A stretch of 64,000 bases of DNA from Paracoccaceae bacterium (GTDB lineage Bacteria; Pseudomonadota; Alphaproteobacteria; Rhodobacterales; Rhodobacteraceae). Location of the stretch: contig JAGWAS010000002.1 in assembly GCA_021296235.1 (NCBI GenBank), positions 62,001 to 126,000 of the forward strand, written 5' to 3'. The notes beneath the pieces are model-generated. The model searched no databases and was not told the DNA's origin. It saw only the letters and a program-made list of their open reading frames with translations. The stretch's first letter is position 1. The number at the start of each line of letters is the position of its first letter. This document shows positions 26,079-34,877 of the stretch, in pieces. A program made the translations under genes and the position numbers.

Positions 26079-26412
26079 ATTCCGAATATTCATTCCGTCA
26101 GTATGAACCTAGGCTTGTGAATTTGCTACGGCGGCAGGAATCCTACCATGCCACAGTTCTGGCGCGGGAAGTCAGTGTTTTCTTGAGCTTGCCTTGATTC
26201 CTTTGATGTGAACTTTGCGGTTCCGAAACTCTTCTTCACAAAAGAAATTCCGCCCGATCATACAAAAGCGTTTGACATTCGCTGCTGCTTGATAGCAGGA
26301 TATGCACCCGCCATTGCCCGATTGCGCAACATGTGGTGAATTCCGGGAATGGCCAACGACGCGAACGGACACCTGACGCAATGGGGTGTCACCAAGGAGA
26401 GGCAGAATTCAA
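26079..26412. other. Leader region of nrdJ, no gene
   Basis: About 330 bases between tRNA-Pro and nrdJ. TTGACA at 26272-26277 is a perfect -35 hexamer, but no good -10 stands at the right distance (GGATAT near 26298 is the nearest). A small hairpin CTGCT/AGCAG lies at 26285-26298. I looked for a cobalamin riboswitch, since the enzyme uses B12, and for NrdR boxes, and saw neither. AAGGAGAGG at 26394-26402 precedes the start. Confidence 0.4.
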
Positions 26413-29400
26413 ATGAAGTTTTCGCGAGTCTTTACCGCCGGGTTGCAGAGTGCACATGAAGGGATTTCGTTCACCACAACACGATCTGAAATAAGAAACA
26501 CAGATGGATCCATCGTTTTTTGCCTTGAAAACATGGAAGTTCCTGAGACGTGGAGCCAAGTTGCCGCCGACGTGCTGGCTCAAAAGTACTTTAGAAAGGC
26601 AGGTGTTCCCCGCCGACTCAAGCGGGTTCCCGAAAAGGGTCTTCCCGAATTTCTTTGGAGATCCGAAGCCGACGAAAAGGCACTGATGGAACTGCCGGAA
26701 GGCGAGCGTTACGGAAGCGAAATTTCCGCCAAACAGGTTTTCAACCGCTTGGCGGGCACTTGGGCCTATTGGGGATGGAAAGGGGGATATTTCACCGGTG
26801 AGGATGATGCCCGCGCGTTCTACGAAGAAATTCAGTACATGCTGGCAACACAGAGGGCGGCTCCGAATTCACCGCAGTGGTTCAATACGGGGCTTTACTG
26901 GGCCTACGGGATCAAGGGATCTGAACAGGGCCATCACTATGTCGATTTCAAAACAGGTCAAACCAGAAAATCGAAGAATTCTTACGAAAGACCGCAGCCG
27001 CACGCATGCTTCATCCAATCGATCGACGACGATTTGGTCAACGATGGAGGCATCATGGATCTCTGGCTTCGGGAGGCGAGGCTGTTCAAGTTCGGCTCAG
27101 GCACAGGCACTAATTTCTCCAACCTGCGCGGAATGAATGAACCACTGGCAAGTGGCGGAAAATCCAGTGGGTTGATGAGCTTTCTGAAGATTGGCGACAG
27201 GGCGGCCGGAGCAATCAAGTCCGGCGGCACGACACGCCGCGCCGCCAAGATGGTTATCTGTGAAATGGACCATCCCGACATAGAGGAGTTCATCAACTGG
27301 AAGGTTCGCGAAGAGCAGAAGGTTGCGTCCCTTGTTGCCGGATCACAGGCGACAAAAAGAGCGCTTGAGGATCTGTTCAGGGCGATCAGAGGTTGGGACG
27401 GCAGGACCGAGAGTGCCTGCGACCCCAAGGAAAACATACAACTCAAGGAATCAATCGTATCTGCCAGAAGGGCGATGGTGCCGGAGACGTACATCAATCG
27501 CGTGTTGCAGTATGCCAAGCAGGGCTACACCGAGATCAACTTTTCGGTCTACGACACCGACTGGGAATCGGAAGCCTATGCGACCGTCTCGGGTCAGAAT
27601 TCAAACAATTCTGTGCGGGTAACCGATACCTTCATGAAGGCCGCGGAAATGGACTGCGAGTGGGAACTTCGCCGCAGGACCGACGGTGCGGTGGCAAGAA
27701 CCGTAAGGGCGTCTGATCTTTGGGAGGACATCGGTCATGCCGCTTGGGCCTGCGCCGACCCTGGGGTCCAATTTCATGACACCATCAACGCTTGGCACAC
27801 CTGCCCGGAGGACGGACAAATTCGGGCATCCAACCCATGCTCGGAGTACATGTTCCTTGATGACACGGCCTGCAACCTCGCTTCGATAAATCTTTTGAAC
27901 TTCTACAATGATGGCGAGTTCAAGGTGGATGAGTATCTGCACGCCGTCAGGCTGCTGACGGTGGCGCTTGAAGTGTCCGTACTCATGGCACAGTTTCCGT
28001 CAAAGCGCATTGCTGAACTTTCGCACCGGTTTCGGACGCTGGGTTTGGGTTACGCCAATCTCGGAGGTCTGCTCATGAACATGGGAATCAGTTACGATTC
28101 CGATGAGGGCAGGGCAACCTGTGCCGCGTTGACCGCCATATTGTGCGGAGAGGCCTATGCGGTATCAGCCGAAATGGCCGGCGAACTGGGCCCGTTTCCC
28201 GGTTATGAAAAAAATGCCGCCCACATGCTTCGTGTAATGCGCAACCACAGACGGGCCGCCCGAGGTGATGCGGATGGATATGAGGGACTGGCGACGTTGC
28301 CGGTGCCGTTGGTCAGCGGTTCCTGTCCGATCGCGGAACTAACCGAGGCAGCAAGAAAGTCCTGGGACCGGGTCGTCGTGCTTGGCGAAGATCACGGATT
28401 TCGCAACGCACAGACAACGGTCATCGCTCCCACCGGCACGATTGGGCTTGTCATGGACTGCGATACAACCGGGATTGAACCGGATTTCTCGTTGGTCAAA
28501 TTCAAGAAACTGGCCGGCGGCGGTTATTTCAAGATCATCAATCGCTCAGTCCCGAATGCTCTGCGCGTGTTGGGTTATTCAGAGCAGCAGATTGATGACA
28601 TCGTCGCTTATGCTTCAGGACATGGCTCGTTGAAAGGCGCCCCGCACATCAATCATCGATCTCTCACGGACCTTGGATTTCGGGACCAGGAGATCGGCAG
28701 GATTGAATCGGACGCCAAAGCGGCCTTTGATATCACGTTCCTGATCAACCCTGGCATCTTGGGCGTGGAATTCTGCAGAGAACGGCTTGGCGTATCCGAG
28801 AAAGAGATTGAGGATCCGTCCTTCAATTTGCTGAGGCATTTGGGTTTTTCCAGCAAGCAGATTGAGGAAGCGAACGAATACATGTGCGGTTCAATGACGC
28901 TTGAGAATGCACCGCACATCCATTCGAAGCATCTTCCGGTGTTCGATTGCGCCAATACTTGTGGCAGGCGCGGCGTTCGCAGTCTCAGTGTTGAAAGCCA
29001 CATTTCAATGATGGCTGCGGCCCAGAGTTTCATTTCCGGAGCCATTTCCAAGACCGTGAACATGCTGCCAACTGCAACTGTCGAAGATTGCAAGCAGGCG
29101 TACAAGTCGGCATGGCATCTTGGGGTCAAGGCAATTGCGGTTTATCGTGATGGCTCAAAACTCAGTCAACCACTGGCTGCCTCACTGATTGACAGTTGGG
29201 CCGAGGACACCGAAAAGCCAAAGTCACGGCATGAGAGAATTGCTGAATTTGCTGAAGAAAGCACCAAGAACCTAATTCGGCAACGTGGACGGGCGAGACT
29301 GCCGGAGAGAAGAAAAGGGTACACCCAGAAGGCGGTCATTGGCGGGCACAAGGTGTATCTGCGCACGGGTGAATACACCGACGGTTCACTGGGTGAGATC

Positions 29401-29985
29401 TTCATCGACATGCATAAGGAGGGGGCAGGGTTCCGGGCAATGATGAACAATTTTGCCATCGCGGTGTCGCTCGGCCTGCAGTACGGCGTTCCGTTGGAGA
29501 CATTCGTGAATGCCTTTACCTTCACCCGATTTGAACCTTCGGGAGTGGTTCAGGGCAACGACTCGATCAGGAACGCGACTTCCATTCTTGACTACATCTT
29601 CAGGGAACTGGGAATCAGCTACCTTGACCGCACCGATTTGGCCCATGTGAAGGTTGAGAGTCAGCGTTTTGATGATTTGGGAATTGGAGAAGGGGATGAG
29701 GGTGCAGCTTCAAATGCGGTCAGTGACCTGTTCAGAACCGCTGCATCTGTTGGGTATTTGCGCAACAGAATGCCGATTGATGCGGCAGACCAGGACGAGA
29801 TCACAGACGGCGTGGATTTCCATCAATCTGGGTTGGCAACCGCCGAACTGGCGGCTCCTCAGAGTTCGGCACGAATCAAGGGCTATGAAGGCGATCCATG
29901 CGGCGACTGCGGCAATTACACTCTGGTGCGCAGCGGCACATGCATGCATTGTGCCACCTGCGGTTCCACAAGTGGCTGCAGTTGA
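26413..29985 (+). CDS. nrdJ: Class II (adenosylcobalamin-dependent) ribonucleoside-diphosphate reductase
   Basis: NrdJ reduces ribonucleotides for DNA synthesis with adenosylcobalamin as radical source, with or without oxygen. The 1190-residue product is of the long NrdJ type. It has a [15 protein letters not shown] stretch, the first redox cysteine in [12 protein letters not shown], the active-site loop NPCSE (Asn474, Cys476, Glu478) and TGTIG. The C-terminal cysteine tail, CGDCG to SGCS at 1163-1190, would reduce the active site or bind zinc. ATG 26413 matches the family start; a GTG at 26386 would add nine residues. No class I nrdAB is visible in the window, so B12 supply may be essential. 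Confidence 0.95.
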   Translation: MKFSRVFTAGLQSAHEGISFTTTRSEIRNTDGSIVFCLENMEVPETWSQVAADVLAQKYFRKAGVPRRLKRVPEKGLPEFLWRSEADEKALMELPEGERYGSEISAKQVFNRLAGTWAYWGWKGGYFTGEDDARAFYEEIQYMLATQRAAPNSPQWFNTGLYWAYGIKGSEQGHHYVDFKTGQTRKSKNSYERPQPHACFIQSIDDDLVNDGGIMDLWLREARLFKFGSGTGTNFSNLRGMNEPLASGGKSSGLMSFLKIGDRAAGAIKSGGTTRRAAKMVICEMDHPDIEEFINWKVREEQKVASLVAGSQATKRALEDLFRAIRGWDGRTESACDPKENIQLKESIVSARRAMVPETYINRVLQYAKQGYTEINFSVYDTDWESEAYATVSGQNSNNSVRVTDTFMKAAEMDCEWELRRRTDGAVARTVRASDLWEDIGHAAWACADPGVQFHDTINAWHTCPEDGQIRASNPCSEYMFLDDTACNLASINLLNFYNDGEFKVDEYLHAVRLLTVALEVSVLMAQFPSKRIAELSHRFRTLGLGYANLGGLLMNMGISYDSDEGRATCAALTAILCGEAYAVSAEMAGELGPFPGYEKNAAHMLRVMRNHRRAARGDADGYEGLATLPVPLVSGSCPIAELTEAARKSWDRVVVLGEDHGFRNAQTTVIAPTGTIGLVMDCDTTGIEPDFSLVKFKKLAGGGYFKIINRSVPNALRVLGYSEQQIDDIVAYASGHGSLKGAPHINHRSLTDLGFRDQEIGRIESDAKAAFDITFLINPGILGVEFCRERLGVSEKEIEDPSFNLLRHLGFSSKQIEEANEYMCGSMTLENAPHIHSKHLPVFDCANTCGRRGVRSLSVESHISMMAAAQSFISGAISKTVNMLPTATVEDCKQAYKSAWHLGVKAIAVYRDGSKLSQPLAASLIDSWAEDTEKPKSRHERIAEFAEESTKNLIRQRGRARLPERRKGYTQKAVIGGHKVYLRTGEYTDGSLGEIFIDMHKEGAGFRAMMNNFAIAVSLGLQYGVPLETFVNAFTFTRFEPSGVVQGNDSIRNATSILDYIFRELGISYLDRTDLAHVKVESQRFDDLGIGEGDEGAASNAVSDLFRTAASVGYLRNRMPIDAADQDEITDGVDFHQSGLATAELAAPQSSARIKGYEGDPCGDCGNYTLVRSGTCMHCATCGSTSGCS

Positions 29986-29991
29986 GGTTTC

Positions 29992-30028
29992 AATCCGGTG
30001 GCGGGGTAAACCCGCCCGCTGGATTTTT
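29992..30028 (+). terminator. Rho-independent terminator of nrdJ
   Basis: AATCCGGTGGCGGG (29992-30005) pairs with CCCGCCCGCTGGATT (30011-30025) with one bulged C and two G-T pairs, and a run of five T (30024-30028) follows. It starts six bases after the nrdJ stop and ends just before the convergent ilvH stop. Confidence 0.8.
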
Positions 30029-30034
30029 CGGAAT

Positions 30035-30595
30035 CTATTCCTTGACCCTTATGCCCACCACACCGGTTCGGGCAATTTCAATTAATCCGCAATCTAGCAA
30101 ACGGTCGGCAAATCGATCAATCTGGCGGACGGTTCCGGTAAGTTCAAGAACGATCACATCTGGGTTGGATTCGATTTGCGTTGCGCCGAACTCCTCTGCG
30201 ACCAGAAGCGCCTCGGCGGCGCCAGATTCACCGCTGCCGACCTTCAATAACGCAAGTTCGCGCTCAATGGATTGGCCTTCAACGGTCAGGTCCACAACCT
30301 GATGCACCGGAATAAGTCGATCAAGCTGGGCCTTGATCTGTTCAATGACATGTGCACGGCCGGTTGTTACGACGGTGATGCGGGACAGATGGCCGGTGTG
30401 ATCCACCTCGGTTACGGCAAGGCTCTCAATGTTATAGCCGCGCCCGGAAAACAGGCCGACAACCCTTGCGAGAACCCCGGCCTCATTGTCGACCAGGATT
30501 GAAAGAGTGTGGGTCTCCGTGTCAGATTCCCGCGACCGCCTGAGATCGTATGCCGACTTGCGGGAAGTGCCCTTCTTAATGTTCAATGCTGTCAT
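30035..30595 (-). CDS. ilvH: Acetolactate synthase small (regulatory) subunit
   Basis: Regulatory partner of acetolactate synthase, conferring valine feedback control. The 186-residue protein has the N-terminal ACT domain (HTLSILVDNEAGVLARVVGLF, with SGRGYNIESLAV) and the C-terminal ALS_ss domain (SGAAEALLVAEEFGATQI, VLELTGTVRQIDRF). The N-terminal extension of about 27 basic residues before the ACT domain is common in alphaproteobacteria. It follows ilvB by 12 bases on the same transcript and converges with nrdJ across a terminator. Confidence 0.95.
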   Translation of the reverse strand: MTALNIKKGTSRKSAYDLRRSRESDTETHTLSILVDNEAGVLARVVGLFSGRGYNIESLAVTEVDHTGHLSRITVVTTGRAHVIEQIKAQLDRLIPVHQVVDLTVEGQSIERELALLKVGSGESGAAEALLVAEEFGATQIESNPDVIVLELTGTVRQIDRFADRLLDCGLIEIARTGVVGIRVKE

Positions 30596-30607
30596 GTGAT
30601 ACCCGGT

Positions 30608-32362
30608 TCAAACAAGAACGGCTCCGTCTGCGCCAATACCTGCCTGATCCCGCGATGGGCCAAGCAACATCTTGTTATGGGGCTCACCGGAGGGAATCAT
30701 GGGAAAGCAACTCTCGAACTTGTCAACACGGCAGTCCATGATGACTGGGCCGTCATATTCGAGCATTTCGAGAATTGCTCCATCCAGATCGGCCGGATCG
30801 GAAACCCGGACGCCGAGGCAGCCGAAAGATTCGGCAAGCTTAACGAAATCCGGCAGCGCTGCGCACCATGAATTGCTGTATCGTTTTTCGTGCAGGAGTT
30901 CTTGCCATTGGCGCACCATTCCAAGATATTCATTGTTGAGAATGAATTGCTTGACCGGAAGATTTTCCTGAATTGCGGTGCACATTTCCTGCATGTTCAT
31001 GAGCCAACTGGCTTCACCGGCGATGTTGATTACCAAGGCCTCGGGATGTGCAATTTGGACACCGATCGAAGCGGGCAATCCATATCCCATTGTTCCAAGC
31101 CCGCCTGAGGTCATCCACCTGTTCGGTTCTTCGAATTTCAGGTACTGAGCCGCCCACATCTGGTGCTGCCCAACCTCGGTTGTGATGTACCGATCGCGAC
31201 CTGCCGTTAGAGCCTCCAAACGTTCGAGTGCATGCTGTGGCTTGATGATCTTCTTCGAATTCGCATAGCTGAAGCAGTCAATGCTTCTCCACTCGTCAAT
31301 TTGCCGCCACCATGAGCGCACACCGTCCGAATTGGTCTTGCTGCCGCGATTTCTCCATTTGTCGAGCAGTTGCCCCAGGACGTCAGTGACATCGCCCAAT
31401 ATCGGCAGATCAACGAGGATGGCCTTATTGATGGACGATCTGTCGACATCAATGTGAACCTTTCGGGAATTTGGGCTGAAATCCTTGATCCTGCCCGTGA
31501 TGCGATCATCAAATCGAGCCCCTACATTGATCATGAGATCGCAACCGTGCATCGCGAGATTTGCTTCGTAGCTTCCATGCATTCCCAACATGCCAAGCCA
31601 CTTGTCCCCGCTTGCCGGGTAGGCGCCGAGCCCCATCAAGGTTGAGGTGATTGGAAATCCGGTCTCTTCGGCAAGGTTGCGCAGCAATTCGCTGGCACGC
31701 GGTCCGGAATTGATGACCCCTCCACCCGAATAGATAATTGGTTTGGCAGCGGTTTCGATCCACTCGGCGAGCTGTCCGATCTCTTCGGCACCACCGCGCA
31801 GGTTGGGCCGATAGCGCTTCTTGTGACTGTCCGAGGGAGGGTGGTAGGTTCCCTCCGCAAATTGAACATCCTTCGGAACATCAACCAAAACAGGGCCGGG
31901 CCTGCCTGTGGTTGCAATATGAAACGCCTGATGCACGGTGTCGGCCAAAAGGTCCGTGTCCTTTACCAGCCAGTTGTGCTTGGTGCATGGACGAGTGATG
32001 CCAACGGTGTCAGCTTCTTGGAATGCATCATTGCCGATCATGAAGGTCGGAACCTGACCGGAGATCAGCACGATGGGAATTGAGTCCATCAGCGCATCGG
32101 TCAAACCGGTTACGGAATTCGTTGCGCCCGGACCGGACGTAACCAAAACGACACCCGGTTTCCCAGTGGACCGGGCGTAACCTTCCGCGGCGTGGACTGC
32201 GCCCTGTTCGTGGCGCACAAGCACATGGTGGATGCGGTTGTTCTGATCAATCTCATCGTAGATCGGGAGAACAGCACCGCCGGGATAGCCAAAAACAACT
32301 TCTACCCCCTGTTCCTCAAGCGCCTTGAGAACAATCTCGGCGCCGCTCATCAATTCTTCCAT
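30608..32362 (-). CDS. ilvB: Acetolactate synthase large (catalytic) subunit
   Basis: ThDP-dependent enzyme that makes acetolactate or acetohydroxybutyrate for branched-chain amino acids. It has the catalytic glutamate in RHEQGAVHAAEGYARS, TSGPGATNSVTGL, the FAD domain and the C-terminal ThDP domain with GLGTMGYGLPASIG and VLNN-type end (FILNNEYLGMVRQWQ). The magnesium/ThDP motif normally written GD-A/G-S reads GEAS here. The start at ATG 32362 (MEELMSGAEIVLKAL) fits family length; ATG 32350 has a better ribosome site (GGAAG), and the frame extends to 32422. Co-transcribed with ilvH. Confidence 0.94.
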   Translation of the reverse strand: MEELMSGAEIVLKALEEQGVEVVFGYPGGAVLPIYDEIDQNNRIHHVLVRHEQGAVHAAEGYARSTGKPGVVLVTSGPGATNSVTGLTDALMDSIPIVLISGQVPTFMIGNDAFQEADTVGITRPCTKHNWLVKDTDLLADTVHQAFHIATTGRPGPVLVDVPKDVQFAEGTYHPPSDSHKKRYRPNLRGGAEEIGQLAEWIETAAKPIIYSGGGVINSGPRASELLRNLAEETGFPITSTLMGLGAYPASGDKWLGMLGMHGSYEANLAMHGCDLMINVGARFDDRITGRIKDFSPNSRKVHIDVDRSSINKAILVDLPILGDVTDVLGQLLDKWRNRGSKTNSDGVRSWWRQIDEWRSIDCFSYANSKKIIKPQHALERLEALTAGRDRYITTEVGQHQMWAAQYLKFEEPNRWMTSGGLGTMGYGLPASIGVQIAHPEALVINIAGEASWLMNMQEMCTAIQENLPVKQFILNNEYLGMVRQWQELLHEKRYSNSWCAALPDFVKLAESFGCLGVRVSDPADLDGAILEMLEYDGPVIMDCRVDKFESCFPMIPSGEPHNKMLLGPSRDQAGIGADGAVLV

Positions 32363-32805
32363 TACAACATGCCCCAGCATCATCTCCGAAAAGCAAAGCC
32401 CCTCCAAGCTTAAGGGGATCAAATCGGAAACTGCCTTTTTCGATTAAGTCATGTCCAGACAAGCCCGCGGCGCATCAATTGGTCCACTGGACCATTGCCC
32501 AGGAATTGGCCAATCAGAATAGTGACAGATTCGGCAACCGTCAACAAAGACGTAATTGCAGGAATCGAAGACCGTTCAGGGCCGCGGAACGAATGCTGAG
32601 TATCGTCGGGGGACCCAGGAACGCGTCGTTCGCGGCAAGGTTGGCAACCCTGAGGGTTTCGGTTGGGCCGTTGGAAAGCTTGCCATTATCGTCCGCCCAA
32701 CATTCCATTTTTTGATGCCTGCTTGAATTCCGTCGAAAATTGGTGTTGGTTCCCAGCGGAAGCAAACCAGCCTGTTCGGCAGGTTTTATAAAAGGGGAAA
32801 TAGAC
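32363..32805. other. Divergent control region ilvBH / TRAP transporter
   Basis: About 440 bases with no supported gene, between ilvB (minus) and the TRAP binding-protein gene (plus). It holds two palindromes with TTGG/CCAA half-sites near 32.49 kb (separate entry). A short CCTG/CAGG hairpin with a T-run at 32771-32787 lies just ahead of the binding-protein gene, followed by its ribosome site GGGGA. Confidence 0.45.
32480..32514. promoter_or_regulatory. Paired palindromes, possible GntR-type operators
   Basis: TGGTCCA-C-TGGACCA (32480-32494) is a perfect inverted repeat with seven-base arms. ATTGGCCAAT (32505-32514) is a perfect ten-base palindrome. Their centres are about 22 bases apart, two helical turns, so dimers could bind the same face. 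The TGGTxx..ACCA form resembles sites of the FadR/PdhR class of GntR regulators. No such regulator gene is adjacent. Confidence 0.4.
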
Positions 32806-33882
32806 ATGGACAGAAGATCCTTCCTGAAGACAGCAACAGTTGGAGGTGCCGCTGCGTCGACGCTTGCGGCACCGGCGATCGCCCAAGGAAAACGGACACT
32901 GACGATGGTAACGAGTTGGGGGCGGGGATTGGCCGGCGTTCACGACAGTGCCCAGCGTTGCGCCGACATGATAACGGAAGTAACGGACGGTCAACTTACC
33001 GTTGAACTCAAGGCAGCCGGTGAATTGGTCGGGGGGTTTGAAGTGTTCGATGCAGTGTCGTCCGGCCAAGCCGACATGTATCACGCCGCCGACTATTATT
33101 TTCTTGGGCAGCATCCGGCCTACGCATTTTTCACTGCGGTGCCGTTTGGCATGACGCCCTCCGAGTTGACCACTTGGTATTACCAGGATGGCGGGATGGA
33201 ATTGCACGACGAACTCGGTCAGATTTTTGGCCTGAAATCTTTCATTGCCGGCAACACCGGTGCACAGGCTGGCGGGTGGTTCCGCAAGCGGATCGAAAGT
33301 GCCGAGGATTTCAACGGGCTTAAATTCCGCATGCCGGGACTTGGAGGAAGGGTTCTTACCGAACTTGGAGCATCAGTCCAGGCTCTTCCTGGTTCGGAGG
33401 TGTATCAGGCCTTGTCGTCCGGTGCGATTGATGGAACCGAGTGGATTGGTCCATGGGCCGACGAAGCGGCGGGATTTCAGGAAATCACCAAGACATACTA
33501 CACGGCCGGTTACCATGAGCCAGGTGCGGCACTGTCGCTTGCAACTAATCGCGATGTGTTCGAATCCCTGACGCCGGCGCATCAAAGGGCCATCCAAATC
33601 GTGGCTGCCGAAGTGCATGAATGGACACTGACGCTGTTCCTTTCCCGGAACTCCGCGGCGCTGCAGCGCCTCATCGGTGCAGGTGTTGAAGTTCTTGAAT
33701 TTCCCAACGATGTCTGGGATGCATTCGGCGAGGCCACCGTGAAAGTGCTGAGCGAGAACATGTCGGATGATCTCTACAAGAAGGTCTATGACAGTGCGAC
33801 AACGTCCCGAAACAATACGTCGGGGTGGCTGACGATCTCTTCGGGAGCATTCACTGCACAGCGCGACAGAATCTTTGGCTGA
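32806..33882 (+). CDS. TRAP transporter substrate-binding protein (DctP family, TakP-like)
   Basis: Periplasmic receptor of a tripartite ATP-independent transporter. The 358-residue protein starts MDRRSFLKTATVGG, a twin-arginine signal with cleavage after APAIA. It contains the family patterns AAGELVGGFEVFDAVSSGQADMYH in part, GLKFRMPGLGG with the ligand-binding arginine, and GTEWIGPW. These resemble Rhodobacter TakP, which binds 2-oxo acids such as pyruvate; other subfamilies take lactate or mannitol, so the substrate is an inference. GGGGA lies seven bases before the ATG. The two membrane subunits follow in order after an RNA hairpin. Confidence 0.9.
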   Translation: MDRRSFLKTATVGGAAASTLAAPAIAQGKRTLTMVTSWGRGLAGVHDSAQRCADMITEVTDGQLTVELKAAGELVGGFEVFDAVSSGQADMYHAADYYFLGQHPAYAFFTAVPFGMTPSELTTWYYQDGGMELHDELGQIFGLKSFIAGNTGAQAGGWFRKRIESAEDFNGLKFRMPGLGGRVLTELGASVQALPGSEVYQALSSGAIDGTEWIGPWADEAAGFQEITKTYYTAGYHEPGAALSLATNRDVFESLTPAHQRAIQIVAAEVHEWTLTLFLSRNSAALQRLIGAGVEVLEFPNDVWDAFGEATVKVLSENMSDDLYKKVYDSATTSRNNTSGWLTISSGAFTAQRDRIFG

Positions 33883-33905
33883 TTGCGCTTCCTTCGTGAA
33901 TTGAA

Positions 33906-33931
33906 GCCTTTCCCGGTTTGCCGGGGAAGGC
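33906..33931 (+). terminator. Strong intercistronic hairpin after the TRAP receptor gene
   Basis: GCCTTTCCCGG pairs with CCGGGGAAGGC over eleven pairs (one G-T) around a TTTG loop. No T-run follows. It sits between the receptor gene and the small membrane-subunit gene. Such hairpins in TRAP operons are expected to protect the upstream message or partly terminate, giving excess receptor over membrane subunits. Confidence 0.65.
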
Positions 33932-33968
33932 TAACAAACCACCGGTTCAATTTGGGCAACCGTGAGCA

Positions 33969-34856
33969 ATGATGGAAGCATTGGTAAACCTGCTCACGAA
34001 CCTGGTGGTTGCGATACCAAATGCCGGATACGCACTGGTCAATTTAGGCGACTGGTTGAATTGGTCGGACCGGCAGGCGCTGATGCGATTTGTGTATTAC
34101 GGCGCCTCCTTCGAATTGCTCTATTTTTTTATTGCCGTAATTCTGGTTCTTACAGGCATTGGCCTTTGGCGCCGTTCTGTGATGTGGAGAACGGTACGGG
34201 TGTTGGAGTTTGTGGGAAACTGGGTGGGTAGATTTTTTGCCTGGGCCGGCCTCATCATGGTTGTCCAACAGGTCATGATTGTTTTCCTTCAGCGAATATT
34301 CCGGGTCTCCGAGATTTCCATTGGCCCGTTTGGCTATGCCTTTACGAGGGATTTGGGATGGTACGGCGAGGAGTTGAAGCTCTACAACGCCATGGTTGTG
34401 TGCCTTTGCTGCGGGTACACTTTCATTCAGGGTGGCCATGTTCGGGTCGATCTCTTCTACGCAGGTGCATCCCATCGCGCCAAAAAGATCGTCGACATGG
34501 CCGGATCAATCCTGTTCATGTTGCCTGCATTGTTCTTGATCTGGCTGTATGCTTGGTTCTTCATGTGGCGACATTTGATTGTGCCAAAGCCGTCAGCCTC
34601 CGACACGCTTGAACGCTTGGTCATGAAGGCCCGGGCGATGCGCTGGAACGTTGAAACAATTGGATTTTCGCCAAGCGGATTCGATGGATATTTCATATTC
34701 AAGATCCTGCTTGTGGCATTTTCGGGCCTGCTCATTCTCCAGGCTGTCGCGTTTTTCTACCGTTCCCTTCTTGAATTTCGCGAGGGGCCACAATCGGTCA
34801 ACCGATTTGCCGACCCCGACCGACTGGACCAGGTAGTTTCCGGCAATGCAGACTGA
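33969..34856 (+). CDS. TRAP transporter small membrane subunit (DctQ family, enlarged)
   Basis: DctQ-type subunit that pairs with the large permease. At 295 residues it is much longer than the usual 160-200. An N-terminal part carries one extra helix (ELLYFFIAVILVLTGIGLW). The core then follows: FFAWAGLIMVVQQVMIVFLQRI, the conserved NAMVVCLCCGYTFIQGGHVRVDLFY segment in part, FMLPALFLIWLYAWFF and a final helix ILLVAFSGLLILQAVAFF. A loop of about 40 residues lies between the last two helices. The HVRVDLFY pattern is the family hallmark. It is 86 bases after the receptor gene and 21 before the large subunit. Confidence 0.88.
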   Translation: MMEALVNLLTNLVVAIPNAGYALVNLGDWLNWSDRQALMRFVYYGASFELLYFFIAVILVLTGIGLWRRSVMWRTVRVLEFVGNWVGRFFAWAGLIMVVQQVMIVFLQRIFRVSEISIGPFGYAFTRDLGWYGEELKLYNAMVVCLCCGYTFIQGGHVRVDLFYAGASHRAKKIVDMAGSILFMLPALFLIWLYAWFFMWRHLIVPKPSASDTLERLVMKARAMRWNVETIGFSPSGFDGYFIFKILLVAFSGLLILQAVAFFYRSLLEFREGPQSVNRFADPDRLDQVVSGNAD

Positions 34857-34877
34857 ACCCAAACAGGAGTCCACGCC

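Noticed and set aside
26079..26412. Cobalamin riboswitch or NrdR box ahead of nrdJ
   Set aside because: I searched by eye for a B12-box-like conserved core and for paired NrdR boxes because the enzyme needs B12; neither is present. Only a -35-like hexamer and a small hairpin are seen.
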